In this document: positions 1 through 6,254 of the stretch, in pieces
Numbering within the stretch: position 1 is the stretch's first letter
How the letters are laid out: each line of letters begins with the position of its first letter
DNA from: an uncultured Clostridia bacterium
GTDB lineage: Bacteria > Bacillota > Clostridia > Oscillospirales > Oscillospiraceae
DNA length: 6,766 bases
Assembly (NCBI GenBank): GCA_945910975.1
Contig: CAMDZY010000096.1
Coordinates: 1 to 6,766 of the forward strand
Reading direction: 5' to 3'
The notes under the pieces: model-generated
What the model saw: the letters and a program-made list of their open reading frames with translations, nothing else
Told to the model about the DNA's origin: nothing
Database searches by the model: none
Program-made: the position numbers and the translations under genes

Positions 1-195
1 GCTTTTGATACATCTTCATCAGCTCGGCCACGCAGGCGGTTTCGGTGTTCAGCTTGCCCCAGAAGCCGTAAGCCTTCATGACGGCCTTGTCGTTGGCTTG
101 ATGGGCTTTGCGCGCAGTTCCGGCGGTATGGTTACCTCGTCGTAGAGATCGGCAAGGCTGCATGCTGGATATATGGCGCGGGCGTCCAGGATAGG
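1..195 (-). pseudogene. C-terminal remnant of an MmeI-like DNA methyltransferase / restriction protein, frameshifted
   Basis: Read leftward, 195 to about 112 encodes PILDARAIYPACSLADLYDE followed by VTIPPELR. About 111 to 1 continues in another frame as KAHQANDKAVMKAYGF, then ETACVAELMKMYQK, and runs off the window. From memory, 'LDAR..YP..SLADLYD..TMPPEL.KAH.ANDKAV..AYG' is the C-terminal signature of large single-chain DNA methyltransferases of the MmeI / Type IIL class. The two halves join in register if two extra bases (a repeated GC near 110-114) are removed, so the frame is broken by a +2 insertion. Nothing upstream of about 195 resembles the family, so the catalytic body is missing. 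It is most likely a relic of a restriction-modification gene; a sequencing error could explain the frameshift but not the missing 5' part. Family recognition is by eye, without a search. Confidence 0.6.
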
Positions 196-392
196 TTGCA
201 GGCTCACGAGGAAAACCACGATAATCAGCTTATTTGTGACGGAACGGAATGACCATATTACGAATTCCACGTTAAAGCCATACAGACATATAACAAACGT
301 CTCGACAACCTGATTATGCCCATGGTTTGCCGACCAAATCATTTTATAGTGAAGTTTTGAGACATCCTTGCACGGTCAGCCTTCTACCTGAT
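196..392. other. Gap between the chaperone operon and the methyltransferase remnant, no gene seen
   Basis: A minus-strand frame stays open here from an ATG at 342, but its translation (hydrophobic, AT-rich, no recognisable motif) looks non-coding until it enters the methyltransferase remnant. I looked for a rho-independent terminator just after the last operon gene and found no GC-rich hairpin followed by a T-run, so the operon may end by another mechanism or read through. Confidence 0.4.
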
Positions 393-1823
393 TTATATTG
401 TTGAAAGTTCTGAATTAATTTCAGAGATCCGAGCTTCGATTTGTTTACGACGTTTTCTGGAAAACAATCCTTTCAGATTTGAAAGCTCAGTTTGGAGCAT
501 ACGCCTCTCAGTTTCAAGGGATATCTTCTTTGCCGCGCGTTCCTGTGCTCTCTGTGCCGCAGCCTCTGCCGCCCGTTTTCTCTCTGCCTCTTTGGCGGAA
601 GCTTCTTCTTCAGCCTTCATTTTTTCATAACGGGCTTTATATGAGGCAATCTCGGCTTCCTCGGTTTCTTTGCTTTTTTCTATTCGCTCACGATCTCGTA
701 CGGCGGCTTCTTTCGCTCTCTTTCTGCTTTCTTCATCATTGCGCTTTTGCTCGTTTTGCCATGCCTCCTCCGCCAAACGCTGATATTCTGCCATTGCCGC
801 TTGTTGGCGGCAAAGTTCTGCACTCTCCATCGCAGTGATTTGCACCTTGAGGATTTGACGTAGATTTCGATATTTCTCCTTTTCAGGGGTAATACGCATG
901 ATGATGCGGCCAAGGGGTAGCCTGATTTCTTGGGTATCCGGCCCCTGCGCCGCTAAAGTATCATAGGTATGGCACAGTAAATCGTTGACCATCCTGTTTT
1001 CGTGGTCACGGATTGCAGAATCTGAACCCATAGCCTCGGAGTATACCCGCAGCGGCTCAATTACGGCCTCCCACGCTGTGGCCATGAGCTGAATCTTCTC
1101 TATCAATGCGGGTCGTTCGTCTTTGTTGAAAAATCGCTCAAGTTCTTTGAGGCTTTCTTGCACTGCATTTTCATATCGGCCAAGACGGTCGGATACTGAA
1201 TATTCATAGTCCCGCATAACCGCATCAATAACCGGGGAGGTACCAAATGAAGCAATCCGGCGAATGATATTATCGTATTCATACGGAGCGGTTCCCCGGA
1301 TCCTGTTTACCAGACTGGAACAAACCTCACTCTGATAGTTAAAAAACGCGTCTTCAAAATCAGCCCTGTTTGCGATCGCTGCCATAGCAGCTTTTCTTCG
1401 GTTTGCATTAATCGTTTCCAACAATTGGTCCAAGTCAATCAAATCAAATAACCGGCAAGCTTCAAAAAGTACGCTATCTATAGAACTGTCCGCTATATAC
1501 GGCAATAGGGATAACAGTTGATTCAATTCACCGATGCACGCAGCGGGAGACTTCAGCCTGATGATATCCTCAAGCATTGCGTTCCGCCTGTTTTGTGCAT
1601 TTTGAAGATTGGAAAGCACAGACGGAATTTCCGCTTCTTCACATCCGGGAAGCCAGCAAAGCTCGGCCATCAGCCTGCGTGACGGCGTCACAAGTGTTTG
1701 AAACGCATCGTCATAGGAAGCGGAGGATAGGAGCGACTTTTCGTCATAGCGAAAACGGAGACGGCGCCTGTCATCCGTCATCGCTGCGCCCAATATGTAG
1801 AATGGGTTTTCAAATAACGTCAC
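393..1823 (-). CDS. J-domain-like co-chaperone without HPD motif, with long C-terminal coiled coil
   Basis: This is the last gene of the operon, 476 residues. Residues 6-12 (NPFYILG), 17-21 (DDRRR), 27-32 (DEKSLL) and 46-60 (TPSRRLMAELCWLPG) follow the helix I / II / III pattern of a J-domain ('YEILG...', '...YEVLTD..+R..YD'). The HPD tripeptide between helices II and III, which normally stimulates Hsp70 ATPase, is absent. I recall similar NPF.(I/V)LG proteins beside bacterial Hsp70 genes, so an Hsp70 partner role is inferred. Residues 65-330 are predicted mostly helical with no motif I know. About 334-451 is an Ala/Glu/Lys/Arg-rich stretch typical of a long coiled coil or single helix. The tail has LKGLFSRKRRKQIEARI (450-466). 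No signal peptide or membrane segment is seen, so it is probably cytoplasmic. The GTG at 1823 is preferred because AGGTGG sits 8 nt upstream; GTG codons at 1832 and 1835 would add 3-4 residues but lack a site. It begins 15 nt after the AAA+ stop. Confidence 0.75.
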   Translation of the reverse strand: MTLFENPFYILGAAMTDDRRRLRFRYDEKSLLSSASYDDAFQTLVTPSRRLMAELCWLPGCEEAEIPSVLSNLQNAQNRRNAMLEDIIRLKSPAACIGELNQLLSLLPYIADSSIDSVLFEACRLFDLIDLDQLLETINANRRKAAMAAIANRADFEDAFFNYQSEVCSSLVNRIRGTAPYEYDNIIRRIASFGTSPVIDAVMRDYEYSVSDRLGRYENAVQESLKELERFFNKDERPALIEKIQLMATAWEAVIEPLRVYSEAMGSDSAIRDHENRMVNDLLCHTYDTLAAQGPDTQEIRLPLGRIIMRITPEKEKYRNLRQILKVQITAMESAELCRQQAAMAEYQRLAEEAWQNEQKRNDEESRKRAKEAAVRDRERIEKSKETEEAEIASYKARYEKMKAEEEASAKEAERKRAAEAAAQRAQERAAKKISLETERRMLQTELSNLKGLFSRKRRKQIEARISEINSELSTI

Positions 1824-1831
1824 TCCGCACA

Positions 1832-1837
1832 CCACCT
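1832..1837 (-). promoter_or_regulatory. Ribosome binding site AGGTGG of the J-like gene
   Basis: AGGTGG on the minus strand lies 8 nt before the GTG at 1823 and just past the AAA+ stop codon (1839-1841). It overlaps the two upstream GTG codons, which argues that those codons are part of the site and are not starts. Confidence 0.65.
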
Positions 1838-1838
1838 G

Positions 1839-3266
1839 TTAGCTTGTAAATCCGATTTTCTTAGTTTCCTCTTTTTGCGGGGGCAAGGCATCGCATGCCT
1901 GGAATAGAATCTCGTTGTCAATTTCATCCTGATCAGCCTTCACCGCCAGCCTCCCGGCCTCCTTGACCACAAAGGCGGCGTCGGAGAGCGGACGGCCTGC
2001 AAGACGGTTTGATAACGGTTCTATCTCAATGCCATTTGAAACGGGAAGTTTTGACAGCAGTGATTCTAACAGGGCGCGCACCTCCGCTGCGGAAGGCATT
2101 TTTACCTCAACAATGTGATCGAACCGACCGCGCCGGATAATCGCCGGGTCAATGGCATCAATCATATTTGTCATTGCAATGATGAGAACATGCTGCTTTG
2201 ACGCTTCGGGAATGCGCCGTAAAAATTCCGCGACCTCCTCCATATGGTGCGTACCGGACGCCGCCCCCATACTGCGATCCGCCAAGAACGCCTCCATCTC
2301 GTCAATCATGATCACGGACGGAGCGTGCGCGATTGCTTCGTCAAATACCTCCGCGATTTTTTTGCTTGTGGCATGAATATAGGAGCTTCCAATGCTTCCA
2401 GAATCAATGGAATAACATGGCCAGCCCAGGAATTCTACCAGTTTTTCCGCAGCAAATGTTTTCCCGCAGCCGGGCGGGCCGTGAAGGACGACCGCCGTGG
2501 GGAATTCGATCCCCATGCGTTTGTATTTTTCCTCGTTGGCAATAATATCGACAACCTGTTCGTTAAAAAAGGTTTCCAGCGCCGGTCTTCCCGGAAGTTG
2601 AAATCGAGTATTGCCGTCTATCAATTTTTCCGTGGCAGCATCTGCTGCCCGCTTCAAAGGAAGTTCCGTTGAGTGCTCAACCGTATTGATCAAACATTGT
2701 CCGCCGCTTACAGGGAATCCCGCTTCCCGAATGATTTCAGCCACTAACGCTTTCGGCATCCAGTTCAACAGATTACACAGTCTGCCGAAAGAGGCTGTCG
2801 AGATATGTACCCCGCCCGAAAGCCATGTTCCGAGCACAACTTGATCATCTCCGATTTCTGTCTCCGTATACGTAGGAAGAAGGTGGGATGCCTGTTCAAG
2901 GTAGATGGCATCCTGCAGGGAGTGGATGCTGTCGATTTTTCGGGTTTCTCGAAGTGCGGCGGCAAAAGCAAGCGCTGCAACGGCGCTGATCGGATATGGC
3001 CCGGACTGGACGGAAGAAATGATGTGCTCCGGGCTGCCAAAGCAGATAAAAAACTGGCTGTTTTCCACGTCAAATCGTTCAAATAAATCGGCACTGATCA
3101 ACCCGGCCCCGACCCATTTGTGATACAGCTCCGGAAGAATGATCAATGCGGTGCGATCTCTGCCGGCAGATATAATTTCCCAGTTTATCCCATCGGCGAC
3201 CGCTCTGCGAAGCGTTGAACCATCAGGAAGTGGATACCCATTCGGGGGCCATTTGTTTGCCGGCAT
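1839..3266 (-). CDS. Single-domain AAA+ ATPase of Cdc48/FtsH type with novel N-terminal domain, no protease
   Basis: 475 residues from the chosen start. The AAA+ module covers about 225-460: Walker A GPPGCGKT at 263-270 (K269, T270), pore-loop-like SSYIHATS with Y296, Walker B VIMIDE with D322 and E323, sensor-1 N367 in AMTN, and a second region of homology IIRRGRFD with arginine-finger candidates R378 and R381. GRPLSDAAF at 424-432 sits where sensor-2/helical-lid sequence is expected. This is the classic AAA clade (Cdc48, FtsH, proteasomal ATPases), and all ATP-hydrolysis residues are present. It has no HEXXH protease motif and no second AAA ring, so it is predicted to unfold or remodel proteins. 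The N-terminal ~220 residues match no domain I know and probably recognise substrate or the Hsp70. The start at 3266 is preferred over the in-frame ATG at 3287, which would overlap hsp70 by 17 nt and lacks a ribosome site; 3266 has a near-ideal one. It is the probable functional stand-in for ClpB beside Hsp70. Confidence 0.85.
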   Translation of the reverse strand: MPANKWPPNGYPLPDGSTLRRAVADGINWEIISAGRDRTALIILPELYHKWVGAGLISADLFERFDVENSQFFICFGSPEHIISSVQSGPYPISAVAALAFAAALRETRKIDSIHSLQDAIYLEQASHLLPTYTETEIGDDQVVLGTWLSGGVHISTASFGRLCNLLNWMPKALVAEIIREAGFPVSGGQCLINTVEHSTELPLKRAADAATEKLIDGNTRFQLPGRPALETFFNEQVVDIIANEEKYKRMGIEFPTAVVLHGPPGCGKTFAAEKLVEFLGWPCYSIDSGSIGSSYIHATSKKIAEVFDEAIAHAPSVIMIDEMEAFLADRSMGAASGTHHMEEVAEFLRRIPEASKQHVLIIAMTNMIDAIDPAIIRRGRFDHIVEVKMPSAAEVRALLESLLSKLPVSNGIEIEPLSNRLAGRPLSDAAFVVKEAGRLAVKADQDEIDNEILFQACDALPPQKEETKKIGFTS

Positions 3267-3270
3267 ACCA

Positions 3271-5751
3271 TCACCCCCTGATGACATTTACCAGGTCGAA
3301 AAGGCTCTCACCCGGCACTTCCGAGCTTTGAAGATTGAGCAGCGCAAGGACGACCTCTCGCAGCTCGTCGATCTGGTCGTGATTGACATACCGCTGACCA
3401 CAGCTTTTCAGCTCGTCAAAGGACCTTCTTTCCATATAGTTATACGATTTCTGTATCAGCGTATTGAACAGACTGATGATAAACCAATCCTGCCGCCAGA
3501 GGACAGCATAGCTTTTCAGGCGAAGCTCGCTGAGCTGATTTTCAAAATCCGAATCCGGACCATTTCGGTCAATCGTTCGCTGTGCTGTTCCGGTCAAACG
3601 ATCAAAGTCCGTACTTTCTTCCGGCGTGGCAAATTTGCGGGCAAGCTGATTGAATAAGTCAACACAGAGATCCAGTTCTGTTTGCCGGTATTCTCTGCGG
3701 TGTTCTCTCCCCACTTGGCTTAACAGCTCTTTTGCCGCCTGAGATTCATTGAAGGCATCTTGGACTTCTTCCTGATCGCAGGATTTGCTTCCAATCGACG
3801 CGGCTTTTCGCGCCTTCTCCTGCACTTTTTCCAACCGGGGATCGGAAATTTTTTCGGACATGGCTTCAGCGCGGTGCAAAACGTCCTGCGCACTGTCCGC
3901 AATGCGGTCGGTGGCATCGAGATCCAGCTGGCCCTCTTGTCGAGAGTAGTGATTTTTATTCCCGAAGTCAGCGCCGATGCAAGGGACGGACACGCCGAGG
4001 TGGAGTGTACCAGCGTCGGACACTTCATAATCGCAGATAATATCAGCACCTATTGGAATCACGCCATCGTCAAAGTCTCTGCCGCTGATTTTATAATAGC
4101 CGATCCAACGATTGTCCTTAATTGGAGTACGGATTTCACCCTCCCAGAGTTTGAACAGCAAATATTCATCCGTACCGGCTCTCAGTGTTTGCCCGGCCTT
4201 GAACGTAACACTGCCCTTTTGCGGAAGAGGATCGTTTTTCCGAACCAGAGAGACAAGCTCAGGCGCGCCGCCCAATCGGCTGAGAACTTCAGCGCCGATT
4301 GAATGGGAAGCCGGGATGGCGCCAATGGATGCGATCGTCCTTGTAATAACGATTCGGTCTTCTTTTAGAGACACCATATGTCCGAGGCGGTCATAGACGG
4401 AAACTTCAAACGTATTGTCACCGTCCTTTATCAATGGAACTTCAAGAATCATTCCGCTCCTGAGCGCCGCCCGGCCTGATGTCCACCCAGTGTCAATACT
4501 GATTATTTCCACATCATAATTTTCTACATGGTCTGTCAGGAAAGCAACCCGTGCTTTCTGGTCAGGGGTCCTGGCATCGTATCGGAAAGAAATATCAGCG
4601 CTGGCAGAAGTCTGCGCATTTGCGGCCTTTCGGGTATGATGACTGCTTGACCAGTCAATGGATTCCGCAAAGATACTGGCCCCCTCCGCCACAGCAATCA
4701 TCGGATTGACATCCGTGTTGGCTCGGAGCGCCAACTGTCCGGCCACCTTATCGCGAAGCGGTTTATAATTTGTTGGCCCGCCGACAAAGACAATCATCTC
4801 AATGTCATCGGCTGTATATCCTGCTTTATCCATGGTTTCGCGCGTTACCTCAATGGTTTCGTCAATCAAATCGCTGATCAGCGCATCAAGATCTTTTCGC
4901 GCAAACGGAATATCCAGATAGAGCTCATTGCCTTCCAAATCCGTGCAGTGGAGTTGGTCTTCATCCAGCTTTATGATCGTCTCCGAATATGTTGAGAGTT
5001 CAATTTTGGCTTGCTCGGCTGCAAGTTTTCCAAGCCGGTGAACAAGACGATACCGCTCATTTACAAGGAAATCATCCGGAAGAACAAATTTGCTTCTCAG
5101 CCAAGGTATGACAATACTGTTATAAATCAGGCGGTCCCAATCGCGGCCACCGCACATTTCTTTCCCGCCCTGTGAGAGCAAGTTGACCTTACCGCCGATA
5201 TTATCGGCAAGAGACACGTCAAAAGTTCCGCCGCCGAGATCATAAACCAGGAAGACGCCCTCGCGGCTGCTGGTACGCATAACGCTCATGACGGCAGCAA
5301 CAGGCTCTTGTACCAACGCAACTTTTCCAATCCCCGCACGTTGTGCCGCCTCTAATGTGGCATCCTTTTTCATTTGGTTAAAGGCTGCGGGTACGGTAAT
5401 GACAGTTGCGGTTTCCGGATCGCTGCGGATTTCTTCCGGCAAATACCCAAATAACACTTTCAATATTTCAGCACTACATTCCTCCGGCGTCCAATGTAAT
5501 CCAGCCCCCTTGAGAAAACGCTCCTTCGTGCCCATATAGCGCTTGAAAAGCGTTGCGCCGTTTTCCGGATGTGCCGCAATCTGATCGTATGCACGGCGCC
5601 CATAGTATCGATTTCCTCTGCGGTCTACAAATATCGCGGTAGGCGTGACGTCATTCTGTTCCGGGCTTTTCCAGACGTGAACCGCGCTGCCGTCATAAGA
5701 GCAAATTGCACTGTTTGTCGTTCCCAAATCAATCCCCACATAATGCTTCAC
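3271..5751 (-). CDS. Hsp70-family chaperone with inserted beta-rich domain and extended helical lid
   Basis: 826 residues, against about 610-640 for DnaK. The nucleotide-binding domain (1 to about 365) is intact: phosphate-1 GIDLGTTNSA (6-15, D8), Lys70 aligning with catalytic Lys70 of DnaK, connect-1 ITVPAAF (P121), QEPVAA (E149), phosphate-2 YDLGGGTFD (170-178, D171, T176), adenosine motif VFVGGPT (321-327) and AVAEGASIFA (353-362). A functional ATPase is therefore expected. Residues about 385-470 form an extra beta-rich, Ig-like-looking insert with a GWTSG motif (422-426) where DnaK has only a short linker. Residues about 500-590 (NDPLPQKGSVTF, LWEGE, then DAGTLHLGVSVP) match the substrate-binding beta sandwich (compare 'NTTIPTK', 'VLQGER', 'DANGILHVSA'). 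Residues 600-826 are helical, like a long lid, without an acidic or EEVD tail. It starts at a GTG whose last bases overlap the GrpE-like stop (GTGA, 4 nt), with AGGAGG 8 nt upstream. It is the core of the system. Confidence 0.92.
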   Translation of the reverse strand: MKHYVGIDLGTTNSAICSYDGSAVHVWKSPEQNDVTPTAIFVDRRGNRYYGRRAYDQIAAHPENGATLFKRYMGTKERFLKGAGLHWTPEECSAEILKVLFGYLPEEIRSDPETATVITVPAAFNQMKKDATLEAAQRAGIGKVALVQEPVAAVMSVMRTSSREGVFLVYDLGGGTFDVSLADNIGGKVNLLSQGGKEMCGGRDWDRLIYNSIVIPWLRSKFVLPDDFLVNERYRLVHRLGKLAAEQAKIELSTYSETIIKLDEDQLHCTDLEGNELYLDIPFARKDLDALISDLIDETIEVTRETMDKAGYTADDIEMIVFVGGPTNYKPLRDKVAGQLALRANTDVNPMIAVAEGASIFAESIDWSSSHHTRKAANAQTSASADISFRYDARTPDQKARVAFLTDHVENYDVEIISIDTGWTSGRAALRSGMILEVPLIKDGDNTFEVSVYDRLGHMVSLKEDRIVITRTIASIGAIPASHSIGAEVLSRLGGAPELVSLVRKNDPLPQKGSVTFKAGQTLRAGTDEYLLFKLWEGEIRTPIKDNRWIGYYKISGRDFDDGVIPIGADIICDYEVSDAGTLHLGVSVPCIGADFGNKNHYSRQEGQLDLDATDRIADSAQDVLHRAEAMSEKISDPRLEKVQEKARKAASIGSKSCDQEEVQDAFNESQAAKELLSQVGREHRREYRQTELDLCVDLFNQLARKFATPEESTDFDRLTGTAQRTIDRNGPDSDFENQLSELRLKSYAVLWRQDWFIISLFNTLIQKSYNYMERRSFDELKSCGQRYVNHDQIDELREVVLALLNLQSSEVPGESLFDLVNVIRG
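3274..3279 (-). promoter_or_regulatory. Strong ribosome binding site inside the hsp70 end, deciding the AAA+ start
   Basis: On the minus strand AGGGGGTGAT matches the extended anti-Shine-Dalgarno complement AGGAGGTGAT at 9 of 10 positions. It ends 7 nt (from the AGGGGG core) before the ATG at 3266. The TGA within it is the hsp70 stop codon, so termination and re-initiation occur at the same place. This points to translational coupling and to 3266, not 3287, as the start. Confidence 0.75.
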
Positions 5752-6113
5752 TCTTCACGCCTCCTCAGTATTACGGTTCCGGTTTTTTGCACTTTATTGT
5801 CGGCCATGATGACCGGCTCGATCATTTGAGTCACAACAAGAGATTCGTTTGGCTCAAAATCATCAAGGTTCAGTGCAAAAACCGGCATACCCGCATCGTA
5901 ATCCTGCTCCTCAAAATTAACAACGCGCAATCCAGCGGTATTAAGAGCCGCCTCTACTCTTTTGCTAAACCAAGAGTACTGACTCTTGAATTTTTGACTA
6001 TTCATGTCATCAAGCATTTTCGCAATGCGCTCAAAGGTGTGCCGAAAACGCCATTCCTCAACGGCGATTTCAGCAATTACCTTAATGTACTGGTCAACAC
6101 TTGTTTCATCCAT
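5748..6113 (-). CDS. Short GrpE-like nucleotide exchange factor
   Basis: This is the first gene of the operon, 121 residues, against about 190-200 for typical GrpE. Residues about 1-60 are helical (VDQYIKVIAEIAVEEWRFR and onward). Residues 61-121 (GLRVVNFEEQDYDAGMPVFA, then MIEPVIM and TGTVILRRRE) resemble the compact C-terminal beta domain of GrpE, which inserts into the Hsp70 nucleotide cleft and releases ADP ('...V..V...GY......+RPA.V.V'). The long N-terminal coiled coil of true GrpE is missing. The position directly ahead of and overlapping the hsp70 gene supports an exchange-factor role for this Hsp70. The start at 6113 is chosen because AGGTG lies 7 nt upstream. ATGs at 6146 and 6140 are in frame and would add 11 or 9 residues; TAGG near 6150 is a weaker site for them. 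No signal or membrane segment is seen. Confidence 0.7.
   Translation of the reverse strand: MDETSVDQYIKVIAEIAVEEWRFRHTFERIAKMLDDMNSQKFKSQYSWFSKRVEAALNTAGLRVVNFEEQDYDAGMPVFALNLDDFEPNESLVVTQMIEPVIMADNKVQKTGTVILRRREE
5760..5765 (-). promoter_or_regulatory. Ribosome binding site AGGAGG of hsp70
   Basis: A perfect AGGAGG on the minus strand, 8 nt before the GTG at 5751, lies within the last codons of the GrpE-like gene. It supports the GTG start and coupled translation through the 4-nt GTGA overlap. Confidence 0.8.
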
Positions 6114-6120
6114 AACGAAA

Positions 6121-6125
6121 CACCT
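6121..6125 (-). promoter_or_regulatory. Ribosome binding site AGGTG of the GrpE-like gene
   Basis: AGCAGGTG on the minus strand (core AGGTG) ends 7 nt before the ATG at 6113 and decides between the three in-frame ATGs at 6146, 6140 and 6113. It is weaker than the sites of the downstream genes. Confidence 0.5.
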
Positions 6126-6175
6126 GCTTTTACTGTTCATAAACATGACCTATCAAAGGTTTATTTGTGTATTTT

Positions 6176-6204
6176 AATATAGCATCTTTCCGAGCGTAGT
6201 TCAA
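6176..6204 (-). promoter_or_regulatory. Sigma-A-type promoter of the chaperone operon
   Basis: On the minus strand: -35 TTGAAC at 6204-6199 (4 of 6 matches), a 17-bp spacer, then -10 TATATT at 6181-6176 (5 of 6), preceded by TGC, an extended -10 element. Transcription should start near 6168-6170, giving a leader of about 55 nt before the ATG at 6113. I saw no CIRCE inverted repeat, CtsR heptads or sigma-B-type elements around it, so control by the usual Gram-positive heat-shock regulators is not indicated. Confidence 0.7.
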
Positions 6205-6210
6205 GCTAAC

Positions 6211-6246
6211 CGGTATGGCAGCGTACCGTCCATCACCCCAGACGGT
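6211..6246. repeat. Two overlapping inverted repeats just upstream of the operon promoter
   Basis: CGGTA (6211-6215) pairs with TACCG (6224-6228) across 8 nt. ACCGTC (6225-6230) pairs with GACGGT (6241-6246) across 10 nt. The two share the middle arm (6225-6228), so they are alternative stems or a set of three half-sites. The block ends 6 bp upstream of the -35 element, a usual place for an activator or repressor. No known regulator is recognised, and short repeats like these can arise by chance. Confidence 0.4.
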
Positions 6247-6254
6247 GAACCCTG

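Noticed and set aside
330..392. Terminator after the operon
   Set aside because: Only short, poorly paired arms (such as GGT/ACC) and no T-run; not enough to call.
1839..1860. IGF tripeptide near the C-terminus of the AAA+ protein as a ClpP-docking loop
   Set aside because: In ClpX/ClpA the IGF/IGL loop sits inside the large AAA subdomain, not at the C-terminal tail. No HbYX-type proteasome tail is present either.
3090..3266. Kinase-like N-lobe rhythm at the start of the AAA+ protein (ALIILPELY)
   Set aside because: There is no glycine-rich loop, no VAIK lysine and no HRD or DFG motif downstream.
3267..3287. ATG at 3287 as start of the AAA+ gene
   Set aside because: It would overlap hsp70 by 17 nt and has no ribosome site. 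The ATG seven codons later has a near-perfect one.
3139..3657. 172-codon open frame on the plus strand
   Set aside because: It lies antisense to the end of hsp70 and the start of the AAA+ gene, both well supported by motifs. Its translation has no recognisable features.
3760..4302. 180-codon open frame on the plus strand
   Set aside because: It is entirely antisense to the hsp70 substrate-binding region, with no motif or ribosome site of note.
5706..6182. 158-codon open frame on the plus strand
   Set aside because: It is antisense to the GrpE-like gene and runs across the operon promoter. The opposite strand has coupled starts, ribosome sites and family motifs.
6114..6250. CIRCE or CtsR heat-shock operator
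   Set aside because: No TTAGCACTC-N9-GAGTGCTAA or tandem GGTCAAA pattern is present around the promoter.
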